Assembly (NCBI GenBank): GCA_036365455.1
Contig: JAWQUS010000008.1
Location: 13,437,501-13,501,500, forward strand
Source: Macrosoma leucophasiata
Taxonomy: Eukaryota > Arthropoda > Insecta > Lepidoptera > Hedylidae
Direction: 5' to 3'
DNA: 64,000 nucleotides
Shown: positions 9,567-20,690 of the stretch, in pieces
Layout of the letters: each line of letters opens with the position of its first letter
How positions within the stretch are numbered: the stretch's first letter is position 1
Notes under the pieces: model-generated
What the model was told of the DNA's origin: nothing
The model's input: only the letters and a program-made list of their open reading frames with translations
Databases searched by the model: none
Program-made: the position numbers and the translations under genes

Positions 9567-11653
9567 AGATGTTGCAAGAATGTATGAACCTCCGGCCATG
9601 TATTGTACACAATATCATTAAACAGGCATAATCAATATAAAAACGTTTTTTACTGCATATTTTCACTTATTCAGCTTTGTTTGCAGTTACAAAACATTAT
9701 TTGCAGTTAGAATTGCTACTCAAAACCAACATGGCGAATATGGCGGGCAATGTCATTTTGACATTTTCATTTTTTGAATTGTTTTTTGATTATAATACTT
9801 GGAGAAAAAAGTGATATTTTCTAAATACTATCGAAATAGATTGATCCCAAGTGTCGGCTGTATCGCCGCCATGTTTAACATAGTTGAAAATCATAAAATC
9901 GTTTGAATTGAATGTGGTTGTAACTCTAAAATATATTCGTGAATAAATTAATTGTATTTTTTTCGGATTCTTCTTTAATTTACCCATTTTTTGAGGACGT
10001 GTACGAACCAGAGCCGAGCTCGCAACATCTCCTTTCCATTAAAATTTTTCACACTATCCAATACAACTCAATACTTAATAGTAGGTTATATTATACTTAA
10101 TAATGAACTTAGAGCATCTTACCGTAGGTACTTGTTTAGTAATAGATCATTATTAGAAATAAGTCGCACGCGGATTTTTTTGTAGGTACTTAGGTACTTA
10201 TTTTTCTCATTCTTATCTAAATGTTTTTTTTTGCTTGGACGTAACATGTAGCATAGAATAATTTAGAGTATGTAAGCTGCGATCGGTGAGCCTAAAGGGC
10301 TCTCAGCCTAAACTCGATAAGTACGTACCTAAGTAAAAATATAGGTACCTAACTACTTAACTAAATAAGTATTTAAATGTTTGTGAATTTTTCATATAAG
10401 TACCCTATTAATTTACTTACCTTTATAACTTGAGAGGATGACAAAAGCTAAAACTTTATCAAGATTAGCAATGTAATTTATACCTATCTGCATCTTATAC
10501 CTATCCTTAAATTAGCCCAAGTGCGTGTCGAAACCTGTAAATGCTATTGCCGTGTGTTCTGTGTTGTTGTGTGATGTGTTTTCCTTACTACCTACAGTCT
10601 AAGAACGCATTATCGTGAATTTTCACACATTCCTGTACAACATAAAATTCCACTTCAAATTTAGTGTTTTACAAACGGATGCATAACTCGAAAAATGGTC
10701 TTACCAAACTTACAATATTTTTAAGACCTATCCTATTAAACCTCTCTCTGGGGGCCCGTACCCCAAAACATTTCATTCAAGATTTTATTATTCCTTTTGT
10801 AGTTCCGTCGAATTATATTATTCTGATTTTTCACTCATGCCAAATTGCAGCTTTTTGTTATTTTCCTGGGACATGTAAACTTTATGGGTCTTGTAGGCTA
10901 CGTAATCCTAAAAAATAACTACTTAGGTATATCTAAATCACGCCCGTTAAACAAAGACAGTTATTACCTAATTAATTTAAAGAAATTTTATTGTAATGTC
11001 TATGCCACGTTATCAAACTGTTATCACAAATTTGTGAACTCAATCGCTACGTCCCAATTTGTACCTAATAAGTATTTCATTTCTCACACAACCTATTCCC
11101 TATACCTATCTACATGTAAATTTTGATAAGAATTGAGTATCTACTATCAATCAATATCTGCTCGCTCACTCACTGCTCCATAGCCCATAGCGACACTTTT
11201 CACCGACGCGGAAAACATAATAGATATATTATATACTCAGTCAAAGATATTAGATGAATCTTTGTACTCAGTCAATGTTTGTACAATACGCGCAAAACTG
11301 AAATGCGCCTGTGAAGGTGAAGTGACTTACAAGTAGTTGTACTAAATACGTAATAGGTAAGATGTAAGAGTTTAGGGTTGGTGTAGAAGGGATAGGAGAG
11401 GAAAAAACGGGGCAGAAAGGCCAACATTGAAAATCGCTATCTTTCTCGCTAAAAAGGCTATTACACGACATGGTATTCAGCGTCCGGCAGAAAGGGTGGG
11501 CGTGGCCTCGCGCCGGTTTGCACTATCCGGTCGCAGTACAAACACACGGGCCGCACCGGTCGCCCTAATTAGGGCCCTAACTCCCTAAATGTTATTACAC
11601 TACCCTGACCCTTGCTATCGTACCCTGAATACCGTGCCGTGTAATAAGTCCTT
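9567..11653. other. Unassigned DNA
   Basis: About 2 kb with no recognised gene. Open frames at 9991-10185, 10664-10918 and 10845-11126 lack motifs and overlap each other. A GC-richer patch at 11470-11650 precedes a Jockey 3' UTR fragment but does not match the Jockey itself. A fragment reading CCCAAGTGCGTGTCG at 10518 resembles the start of the common repeat seen at 43015. Confidence 0.4.
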
Positions 11654-11747
11654 TAGGCTGGAGCGCCTTCTGCGCTCGCCGATTGCCCGGTGAAGTAGAC
11701 TAGTGCCGTCTCGAGACAGGCCGCCTACATAAGTCCGTCCTAAAAAA
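11654..11747 (+). mobile_element. Jockey-family LINE, 3' UTR fragment
   Basis: TAGGCTGGAGCGCC... through ...GGCCGCCTACA then a short A-run is the complement of the 3' UTR end of the large element at 43189-49150 (positions ~43213-43303), nearly base for base. It is a severely 5'-truncated plus-strand copy that ends in TAAAAAA. No clear target duplication was found. Confidence 0.8.
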
Positions 11748-11968
11748 TCTCTTTTTCGTCTAATTCGCCATCGTAAGCTAAGACTGGTGCAAAGTTTCCG
11801 CAGGCCACTTTACTCAGTGGCATTTAAATTTTGCGCGTACTGTATCTGAAAGTTGTGAAATGTTACACCGACTCGGATATTTAGTGCTAGACTTGGCGTT
11901 CAAACTCTTTTCATCCGAGTACCTACAACATCCGATCTACGTGAACTGTAGTTTATTTTTATAATCAA

Positions 11969-12640
11969 CTAGCTGTTGCCCGCGGATGTCGTTTTATAAA
12001 TTATTTAAATTTTACGATCGCGTACCTCTTTTGTAAAGAACTTATCTTTTCCTAAGAGTATTAATATTTGTTTTATTGAAAGAGCCTGTTCGTTAATATT
12101 CCACCTTGAAAATTGCGTAAAGTCTCATACCAATTTCCCTACCCATTTTTAGGAGTTTGGGGGAAGATTAAAAAAAATATTGATCACCAAAAGAGTGTAA
12201 ACCAATTTTAAGAACTGACAAAATACCCGTACAAACTATCACCTCCTCTCTTAAGGGGTTGAGCGCACATTTTCAAAAAGTAAAATCTTAAGAACCCTAA
12301 TCCTTGTTTCCTTTTTCTTAACTTTGTATAGCGGTAATAAAGTCCAAATTGACTCTTTGACGTTAGTAACACACCTACATTGCTTAGACAACAGTGAATG
12401 CTTGTAATTCAATATGAACTTCATATAATAGAAATAAAGCTCAAATTGACTCTACGTTTTAGTTAGAAAACGTTTGTATGGGAAAAAGAAAAGGGCTGTT
12501 TAAAGGGTTTTTCCGGAAATTATTCGATTATTTCTCGCCGTAAATACCATCCTTGATATTTAACGAACATTTTTAAAAAAGAATTGGCCAAATTGCTATA
12601 AGTGTTGATGAGTTATACGCTTACCAACACATATTGCGAT
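11969..12640 (-). mobile_element. Helitron-like element or fragment
   Basis: The minus-strand 3' end reads ...CGGGCAACAGCTAG|T (11969), as in other Helitron-like units here. The interior is non-coding and contains an internal direct repeat, AATAAAGTCCAAATTGACTC near 12336 and its near copy near 12433. The 5' boundary is not visible and the given limit is approximate. Confidence 0.4.
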
Positions 12641-12844
12641 TCCTTTTTTATATTAAAGATTACAATTTACAAAGAATGAAAGGAAGGTTAACCGAGTATT
12701 TACCGAGATATCATGGTTTTTGACAAAGAAGTCGGGCCCACAATATACCTCATAAATGCTACTCGTGCAAAACTGGGGCGCGTCGCTAGAGAATAAAAAA
12801 AAATATATATTCTTACTAATAACCTCAGTACAAAATCTGTAAGA

Positions 12845-13472
12845 GTATGTCGTTAAGGGTATGTCGTTGGCCCTCCACCCTATCCCCAGCCGCCTAGCGG
12901 TGGTCCCGCCGTCGCGTCGGATAGGGACGTGGTGGAGAGACGGCTGGGGAAGAGGTGTATGGGTATGTCGTTGGCCCTGCACCCTATCCTCAGCCACCTA
13001 GCAGTGGTCCCGCCGTTAGGGACGTGGTAGGGTCGCGTGGGCAAGGTTGAGAGTCAGTTCGATCCTGACACTCCTGCTTTCCCGTGGCCGAACTGTGTGC
13101 CCCTGGATCCCTCCACCCGGGCGTCTTAGGACACCTGGTGTTGTGAGTGGTTGGGGCAGCGACCTTCGGGTGTCGGACTGGGGTCAGTCCGTCGTCCGAA
13201 TGGAGGGGTCTTGGGCTGGCTGGCGTGCAGGTGTTCCGCACGCCACTAGTGTTGGTTGGAGCCGAAAGGCTCCGAGGAGGGCTCAGTAACGAGCAGCCGC
13301 CAGTGGGGTCAAGGATGTTGGTGCGATACCGTTCCCGTGACCCTGACACTGATGGCGGACGAGTCGGTACACCCAGGGGTTTTTAGTGCCCTTCCCGGAG
13401 TCCCACATAACCCAACCCTCTCCCCAAGGGTGGGTATGACAACGCATCCTCCACTGGTAAAAAAAAGTGGTA
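12845..13472 (+). mobile_element. Retroposon family A copy with internal tandem duplication
   Basis: Aligns along its length with the complete family A element at 52315-52995. Shared strings include GTCGTTGGCCCTGCACCCTA, CAGGTGTTCCGCACGCCAC, GTGTTGGTTGGAGCCGAAAG, TCCCACATAACCCA and the CTCTCCCCAAGGGTGGG hairpin before an A-run (13459-13466). The GTCGTTGGCCCT...GGGACGTGGT segment is present twice (about 12855-12935 and 12963-13030), so part of the unit is duplicated in tandem. The poly-C 5' end is absent. No ORF is shared with the other copies, so it is non-coding. Confidence 0.75.
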
Positions 13473-14425
13473 AATGACAATTTAAATAAAAAATATGCAA
13501 TACCAAAATAAATACTAATACTTCTAAGTTTCTTCGGGAGATATCGAAAAGATAAGCACATAAAACACTTATCGAGTAGGTAGGTATACGGACCATACGA
13601 GCATAGTCTGCACTGTGCACGTAGGACACGTAGTAGGGACGACGTGGCGGTGTGCCGTTGTTTAGTAGTCCACGGGCGAGCGGCAGTGCGGGCGTTTCTT
13701 TTTTGTTCCTCATGGATTCCATTCCATTGCCCCATGTCCAACCAGTAAGTCCGGCAGTTTGCCGAGCGTTGACCGCTGACACAAAGCGCAAAGCCGTTGG
13801 ATAACTAAGAGGACGCTTTCGATGGCTACCGTAAAGTATAATGACGCTATACCGGTATTTTCTGCATACGAAGCTTCTTGGAAGCCAAACAACATATTTC
13901 AAATAGTCCAATGTGGAAATCTAGCAGTCTACTTACGTATACAGGCATTTTAATATGTTAATAGGGAAACTGTTGTACGTGAGCTGTCGCTGACTTGTAT
14001 GATTCTATCTATCAAAATATAATGTGTAAATTAGTCTTATTTTTTGTATAAACGTGAACATAACAGAGTACATTAACATTAATAATATGCGGGAAGAAGG
14101 TAATTACCGTGGTGAAATAATAAAATTGACACTGCTTTTTATTTTTTACAAGCAGTTTGTATAATTATGAATGTATTATTAGGACAGAGTAGGTAGGGGT
14201 AGACTCTATTTTTAAACAGTTTTAATTGGCGGTCTTGTAATCACATTTAAAACATAAATATAAAGGTACATCTAAAGTTAACTTATTAGCAGATTAAGTG
14301 AGATGATAAATTTAGTGTGAAAATCGTGATCTCCTTCCTATTCCATCTGTTCTATCAAATCTTCAGTTCGAAAGACATATCATAAAAAGTATGATATGAG
14401 ATTCCATTTTTTTGTGTTTCTACAG
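13473..14425. other. Unassigned DNA
   Basis: Contains a GC-richer patch at 13600-13800 that is open on the minus strand, but the reading frame runs on through family A and is not credible. The rest is AT-rich with no recognised feature. Confidence 0.4.
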
Positions 14426-14526
14426 TTGTAGGTATATTGATGTGCAAACGATGCCACAGCACTTGGGAATTTTCGGCTGTAGCTGCCGACATTTATTATT
14501 ATAACCTGCGAACGGACTCCTTTCAG
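14426..14526 (+). other. Candidate exon between strong splice-like sites
   Basis: A pyrimidine-rich acceptor (TTTTTTTGTGTTTCTACAG, ending 14425) and a consensus donor (CAG|GTGAGA at 14526/14527) bracket 101 bases. One frame is open throughout (33 codons, containing MCKRCHSTWEFSAVAADIY) and the other two are closed. I do not recognise the peptide. Splice-like pairs arise by chance, so this is only a candidate host exon. Confidence 0.25.
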
Positions 14527-15667
14527 GTGAGACTAGACTAAAATATACATTTGATTGCTGTTTTTTATTTTTAAAATAGATCAAATTACTTCTTGACCGT
14601 TAAATAATTTCAAAACTCTTATACATAAGATATTAATTGTTAACATTTTTTTATAAATTTCATGCACTATACTTGTTTAGGAGAGTATTTACCTATATAG
14701 AATACATCAGAGTTAATACCTAATTAAGTAGGTACGTCTTATTATCAAAAGTGCACATGCTTGCCACGAGCTTGAGGTTGGTGGCAAAGACATCTAAGAA
14801 GAACTTTACTTAATATGTAACATACACATTTGAAGAAAAACGTCCTAATTATTCCAGAATCTCTCAACGTTGAAATTTCTTATTCTGAACGTGGCGTGAG
14901 TTCGCGGTGACGAAACATTCACATAAAAACCTGTTTTAAAATCTCTGTTTCTGATTCCTGGTTCGTACTATAAGTACCTATAAAAGATTGATATTTTGGT
15001 GTTTCAAAAATGTCAGAATGACGCTTTGTAAATAAGAACATAGTTTGATATAAACAGGACATCTTCTGAGATAAATACCTCAAAACATGTCCAACTAAGT
15101 ACCTAAAGTACTAGTAATGTTTGTAACACCCTAGAGCTAAAATAAGAGAAGAATGGTCCCATAAGGCACAGTGAACCAGTTCATCAATCTATCAATTTAC
15201 GTTGCATGTGAACCCCTTCCACTTCACCAAGTTAGTTATTCGCAGGTATAAGTAATATAACGAGTGAAGAGTGTTCATTTTTGTGATGCGAAAACCTGAT
15301 TCATTCTGCTTAAGACATTTTTTTAATCATATCTTGTTTCACACTATGCATTAAACACGGTCGTTTTCTTTAGACTGTGGCACAGGCAAGTAAGTACACA
15401 TTGAACCATGATTTATTTTAATAGCGGTAATGAATGTAGAAGAAGCACTCGAGCTGTAAAAAGACCGGGATATCAGGTGCCATGGGTAATGGTTCAGTTT
15501 GTAACAGATGTAGTACACAGTTCTCTCAACAATCGGGATATTTTTATATTTCTCTTAAATTATTAATTTACCAATTATGTAAACAGCAACTTGTATTTTG
15601 TGTCGTGATGACCTTTAGAAAATTATTTTGAAGGTACCTATTTCAACAAAAGGTATTATTGGACACA
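14527..15667. other. Unassigned AT-rich DNA
   Basis: No gene, repeat or RNA recognised. If the candidate exon at 14426-14526 is real, this would be intron. Confidence 0.4.
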
Positions 15668-15856
15668 ATGTAGATGCGTTGCCTGAGCGTAAATTCTTAT
15701 GTCTGCCCCTGTGCTGAAAATTACGGGACCGTACATTACCACATGATTGGAAATTCGGAACACTACCATTTAGCATTTAGCGACACGTAAATTAGGTATT
15801 GCGGCAGTGCTTCCGCCTATGAGCTCCGTTACTGAATTTCTACCACAAGTAAAAAT
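15668..15856 (+). repeat. Interspersed family B copy (plus, diverged)
   Basis: Shows ATGCGTTGCCTGAG, CCCCTGTGCTGAAAATTACGGG, an ACCACATGATTGG block and TACCACAAGTAAAAATG at the end, in family B order. More diverged than the copy at 9304. Confidence 0.5.
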
Positions 15857-16656
15857 GTACCTACTTGGGGAAACTGAACCCTGCACTGCCCGTGGCCCGA
15901 CACGCGCTAGGTAGGTTTTTGACGAGGTGGAAATGTCTTTTGTAGTTAAATAGAGGCGTGTGTGAATATTTTTTATCAAGTCTAAAATTAAATATGTAAA
16001 AAGTATGCAAATATATGTAATAACACATTTATTCGTTTTTGTCGCTCTTAGAATATAATATCCATCTAGAGTTTAAGCACAGCAGATATCCATTAAATTC
16101 TCATTTGTTTTCTTTTTGTAATTGTAATCTAAGTATTTATGTATATTAATTAATTATTAAACATATAATCAAATTAACAAAAGTACTTATCTCGACAAAG
16201 GCTTTTTTCATTTTAGATATAAAAAAGGCTACCGAGAATTAAATATTACCTAAGCCTAACGACTACTCCTTTACCTACTCTAAAATGGAACGGTACGTTG
16301 AGCACTGGACCTACCCAAACTATTGTGATAATTACATTAAGACTACATTCACAGTTCAGTGAACCCATGTATTTTTTGTCCGAATTGATATCTACTGGGC
16401 ATCTAATTCATCGTATGTAGCGCTCCATTTCATTAGGTTTTGCGGTCCGACAAAAATCTTGCAGTGATATCAATGTAAAATTTTGGTTGGTTCGTAGTTG
16501 TTGTTTATATATGTGATTAAAGTTTGATGCAGTTCATGTTAAATGGACTGGCAATCCCTGTGGTTCAAATCATCATCATCTTTTTAACCAAAAGACTTCC
16601 ACGGGACAAATTTTATTTCCTAACCAAAACATATGCTTGTTGAAATATATTTTACT
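15857..16656. other. Unassigned AT-rich DNA
   Basis: Nothing recognisable; several TAGGTA strings. Confidence 0.4.
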
Positions 16657-16696
16657 TAAAGAAAAATGGAAAGAAATTTTTCTTTCCTATTTCTTT
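16657..16696. repeat. Inverted pair of SINE-type pyrimidine tails
   Basis: AAAGAAAAATGGAAAGAAA is followed directly by TTTTTCTTTCCTATTTCTTT, a near-palindrome. Each half is the 3' tail of the SINE at 16898-17001 (TTTTTCTTTCCATTTTTCTTT). The pair may mark a second, almost completely truncated inverted copy or a recombination product. Confidence 0.5.
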
Positions 16697-16897
16697 AAAA
16701 AAAATTTCACAAGCATGTGTTAATGCGAAATAATATAAAACAATTATTAAGGGTAAAAGCGACTTCTTTACGATATTCAATAAACTGCAAAGTCTATTAT
16801 ATCGGTTGCCTAACTAGCATAGTTGGCAATAGATGGTGCTGCTGCTACCATAAAGCAATGCAATAAATGTGAAGGAAAGATTTGACAAATCGGGCAG

Positions 16898-17001
16898 GAC
16901 TTCAGTAGCTCAATTGGAAGAGCGGCTGGACTAGATTCCCAGTAGGCCGCGAGTTCGAGTCTCGCCTGAAGTCAAATTTTTCTTTCCATTTTTCTTTAAA
17001 T
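16898..17001 (+). mobile_element. tRNA-like SINE with pyrimidine-rich tail, copy 1
   Basis: The head folds as a cloverleaf. The acceptor stem is ACTTCAG/CTGAAGT (7 bp, perfect), the D-stem GCTC/GAGC, the anticodon-arm stem GCTGG/CCAGT with a 9-base loop instead of 7, and the T-stem GCGAG/CTCGC (perfect) with loop TTCGAGT. A-box TAGCTCAATTGG and B-box AGTTCGAGTC are near consensus for RNA polymerase III. After the acceptor stem comes the tail AAATTTTTCTTTCC...TTTCTTTAAAT rather than poly(A). Bases 16908-17001 are identical over all 94 positions to the inverted copy at 31798-31891. That repeat structure and the oversized anticodon loop argue against a functional tRNA gene. Confidence 0.8.
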
Positions 17002-17065
17002 AAAAACATATCCTGTTTTTATTCAGCGATTATCGGTTGTCGATTGTTCGACTGTTGTTATTACC

Positions 17066-17452
17066 GTGCTAATTAAATTTCACTATTCAGTGGGTCAACT
17101 ACCTACTATGATTTTCAGGCGGAACACCATATTACAGAGTGAATCGCACATGGAAACGCCAAACATAGCTCTCTTCATTTCCTTTGACTTCTGCGTGGAC
17201 TTGAGTTTCAGTTCCGCGGCAAGGCGCGAGGCGGCCCAAGAACTCTCCTTCACGGACTCTACATGCCGGGGCATACCTGAGCTACTGGTGGTAGAGGTCC
17301 AGCGAACAAACGTAATTTTTATGCATTTTTTGTACAGAACCCTTCGTGCACGAGTTCAACTCGCACTTGGCAGGTTTTTTCTAAACAATCGCCGCTATGA
17401 TTATCAATCAGCATGCCAAGCGCGGCAATTACAGCATATTATTTTTTTATGA
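17066..17452 (+). other. Unassigned 128-codon open frame
   Basis: An ORF begins ATGCTAATT-style upstream and runs to 17452. No domain, signal peptide or repeat motif is recognised. Its last third overlaps a common interspersed repeat (CCTTCGTGCACGAGTTCAACTC, 17341-17362, split here as family sequence), so at least that part is not host coding. I consider a real protein unlikely. Confidence 0.2.
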
Positions 17453-17527
17453 CGCACAACACTGTTATGAGCATCTTTGGGAAAGGCTTTGTCCAGTGGA
17501 GACGGATTGACGTCTTTCGGATGTAAG

Positions 17528-17698
17528 TATGGTGATGGTGATGGTTTTGGTGGCGTTAGTGGCGTTGGTGACATTGGTGGCGCTGGTGGTGGTGGTGGTG
17601 GTTTTGGTGGCGTTAGTGGCGTTGGTGGCATTGGTGGCGCTGGTGGTGGTGGTGGTGGTAGTGGCGTTGGTGGCGTTGGTGGTGTTGGTGGTGGAGGT
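17528..17698. repeat. GGTGGC-rich minisatellite
   Basis: GGT/GGC triplets are arranged in a ~57-bp higher-order unit present about twice (GGTTTTGGTGGCGTTAGTGG ... GGTGGCGCTGG) plus a partial third. The plus strand would encode a glycine-rich peptide (FGGVSGVGGIGGAGG repeated) inside an ORF at 17477-17749, the minus strand a proline-rich one. GTAAGT at 17523 just before the repeat resembles a splice donor. No flanking exon supports translation, so this is called a simple repeat. Confidence 0.6.
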
Positions 17699-18128
17699 AA
17701 AATGATATTAATTTCCTTTTTTCCTTCCTTACTCCAAAAAGGGACATGATAACCCTATCACTAAACCTTACTACAGCTGTCAGTCCAGTCAATATGTGTA
17801 ATAGAAATCGGTTTAGATTTATGATCAGATGGCAACAGAATTATGTTGTTAAGCTGAAAGCTTTTTAGAAAGTCATACAAGCTTATACCTATAAAATTAG
17901 CGGTTCGCATTAGCTTCGGACGGGTGCAATTTAGGTACTAACATAACATTGCAACTATAAATTGAGATGTAGCTAAGCAATTATATCTTTCAAGTTGTAT
18001 CAAACTGCACACGATGTACAAAATTTTATTACAAGTCGGTTAAGTAGTTAAAGTGTCCATCGCAGACAGACAAAGTAACGCATTAATATTAGGTACCTAA
18101 CATAGAGATTAAACAACTTGGGGTAACT
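17699..18128. other. Unassigned AT-rich DNA
   Basis: Nothing recognised. Confidence 0.4.
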
Positions 18129-18250
18129 TAGGTCTCACGGGTTAAAATTATAACGCATCTGCATTCGGACCTGTAGTTTCTCTAAGATGTCTATTGGATG
18201 TTACAGTGCACTTAACATCTATGTTAACTGTAAGCTTATTTGCCACTTTT
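18129..18250 (-). repeat. Interspersed family B fragment (minus)
   Basis: Carries TTAGGTCTCACGGGT, TTGGATGTTACAGTGCAC and TTATTTGCCACTTTTG, matching the proximal part of family B in the minus orientation. Truncated. Confidence 0.5.
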
Positions 18251-18489
18251 GTATTACTTATTGTCATCTAAATGTCGTGGTTACATGAGCAATAGGTACC
18301 TATTTAAATGGCTGATATTTTGATTGGACCTTTATTTAGTGCTTCTCACACCGCCCGAGATGTGTCAGGAATAGTCAGGATCGGGATATCTGGCGCTCCA
18401 CTCTCTCTGTCGTAAGGGACTTGGCGTGAAGAAACATACATCTATAGGTAGCTATATAGGTACTTTTCCGTCAAAACATCATTGTTTTC

Positions 18490-18800
18490 CGTCCGTGTCC
18501 GGACCACTCACAATACCAGACGTTCCATAACACCCGGGTGAAGGTACTTCACGGGCACAGAGTTCGGCCCCGAGGGAGTGGAAGCATCAAAAAAGTTCAA
18601 CCTTCAACCACCCCTCGCGGCTTCATCACATCCCTGCCAAACGACGGGACCACCGCTAGGCGGCTGAGGACAGGGTGCACGGCTGACAACAATAATATAC
18701 CTCTTTCCCAATCGTCAACTCACCACAGCAGCGAGTGGTTTGGTTCCTCTTGGTTTCGCCGGTGTGCAACCACTGAAGGCGGGAGGGGGTAACCGTGAGA
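18490..18800 (-). mobile_element. Retroposon family A, 5' half (inverted copy)
   Basis: The minus strand reads CACACCGGCGAAACCAAGAGG, CCACTCGCTGCTGTGGTGAG, CTGTCCTCAGCCGCCTAGCG and GGTGGTCCCGTCG, matching the 5' half of the complete family A element at 52345-52680. The A-tailed 3' half is missing, so this is a 3'-truncated or rearranged copy. Confidence 0.7.
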
Positions 18801-20251
18801 ACTTAGCATTCCTTAATGTAACTATCTGTCACTTAATTTAATTGTTTAATTTTTGTTCGCACTGTCTCATTGACACTAATACTTAATCATATTGCGGCCT
18901 TTGCCGATTGCCAGTAACCAAGTTTTACGTGTTAACTTAATAAACATTTTACCTTTGCTCTTTACACCTACCACCTCTATAAATTTGATAGAATTAACTC
19001 ATTCACTGCGTCTTTTAGTTTAACAACATTACTGCCATACCACCATACAATGGTGACCATGCAACCCGCCGATCGGCGGGCGGCCTCGGCATCGCTATTA
19101 AGTTGGTAGAATATTCATAATGGCCCGCCTGTCGGCGTCCTCTGCATGAGGCTTTAGATTTCAACATGAGCTTTCTTTTATAGTTTATTCTAACTGCGTT
19201 TCATTAAGAGCATGTGAGTAGGTACTAGTGTTCCTTAGGCGGAAAAAAATTGTTATTATTCTTTATGCTTATTTAAATAGAAATGACACAGTCGAAAGAA
19301 AACGAACATGTTAATTAACCTAACTTACCTTAACCTACTTATGCTGTAGTAATGGGCTGTTAATCTAATATTGAGCTTTTTACCCGCTTGACATACGGTA
19401 CCTATCTACAGTTTTGTGTGTAGAGAACACATACGTTCAATTTAATGATTAATTTATATACAAGACAGTTCACGTAGCCTGTTTCTTAATGCTCAAGTTC
19501 CTAAAAACGCGTCATACCATGGGTGGGTTCGGCATGTAAGATCAGAAATCCAATCGCCGATGCGCGTTCTCGGTATACGTGTAATGGACGGGTAAAGCAC
19601 TGAATAGGATAAGGAGGTTCAGGTTTATTCAAACGACATCTTCAAAAACCAAATCACCGTTCCATTGAATTTTCAAATTTCAACAGTAGCAACTAATCTC
19701 TCTTCACACGGGTGCGCGCGCCTGAAGCTATCATTAGGTACCTACCTATATTTTTGTCTGTTTCTGCATCATTTTTAATTGATGCTCCGCCCCTATTAGT
19801 CGCAGCGTGATGTTATGCTATAGCTGTCCTCGATAAATAAACTAGGTATCAAATAGGTACATAAAGATTTTATAAATTCAAATTATTAGTTCCAGAGATT
19901 AGCGCGTTAAACCAAAGATTCAATCAAGCACTCTTCTGACATACCTACAGCTTTTTTAATAATATTAAGTCGCATAGAGAGATGTATACCTATATTTATT
20001 AATTGCCTACAACGTAGTCTGTCTAAAAATGTCAACAGGTACGTAATAATATTATTCATATTACAGACATATTAATAGAAACTTGATTTTTGTGATCAAA
20101 ACATCAATATTATTATGTTAACGCGCGTAAATATAATAACTTGTGTTGGTGTGCATGACACGTTGAGAACTAAACGAAGTGAAAATGCATGACAATATTG
20201 ACAATAGGCTGTGGCTAGTAGAGCAGTCACGCAGATAAAGCAATGGCGTGG
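18801..20251. other. Unassigned DNA with a 16-bp palindrome
   Basis: No gene recognised. CCCGCCGATCGGCGGG at 19065-19080 is a perfect 16-bp palindrome within a short GC-rich patch (19055-19140). The remainder is AT-rich with many TAGGTACC strings. Confidence 0.4.
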
Positions 20252-20690
20252 CAGGAAAGGGATAAAGTGGATTGTGGAGCGGGAAGATAGGGCGAATGGA
20301 CGAGCAGCAGTGTGGCGGTCGTGCGCCGTTCATTGATGCGCAGGCGCAGGCGCCGCGGCCGAGCGGCGGGGGAGAGGAATGCGACCGGCGAGCAATGACC
20401 GCGCCAGGGTCGCTTCCTTTACGAGAAGAGCGGGCCGTCGTACTACAGCACGCACTGCCCGCCCCCCTCCGCCCGTACTACATGGCTGGCCCTCTCACAG
20501 CGACGCGACGCGCGCTTTTCGACCCAGTCCGTTAGAAAAATTAAGTGCACCGCATTCCGCAATCGCTTTGCCGTCTCTGTTGCTCTGGGAACTCGCATCA
20601 TCTTTTGTCTCGTTCGCGATATACTATAGTAGTAGTTGCTTAGTGCCTAAAGCAGATTCCGAGAGCGAAGTGCCACTTGAGTAGTTTTCA
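20252..20690. promoter_or_regulatory. CpG-rich block, candidate promoter or enhancer
   Basis: GC and CpG density rise abruptly at 20270-20530. The block contains GCGCAGGCGCAGGCGCCG (20338-20355), which resembles palindromic GCGCANGCGC sites bound by NRF-1/Ewg-type factors. Overlapping open frames on both strands reflect composition, not a protein. No TATA or initiator can be placed with confidence. Confidence 0.3.

Noticed and set aside
13309..13911. 200-codon minus-strand ORF, one of the longest outside the Jockey element
   Set aside because: It runs antisense through the 3' part of family A and then through unrelated sequence. No motif, and the frame is not conserved in the other family A copies.
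16898..16972. Functional tRNA gene
   Set aside because: Stems and pol III boxes are good, but the anticodon loop has 9 bases and the sequence with its tail is duplicated at 31.8 kb with a target duplication, so it is a SINE head.
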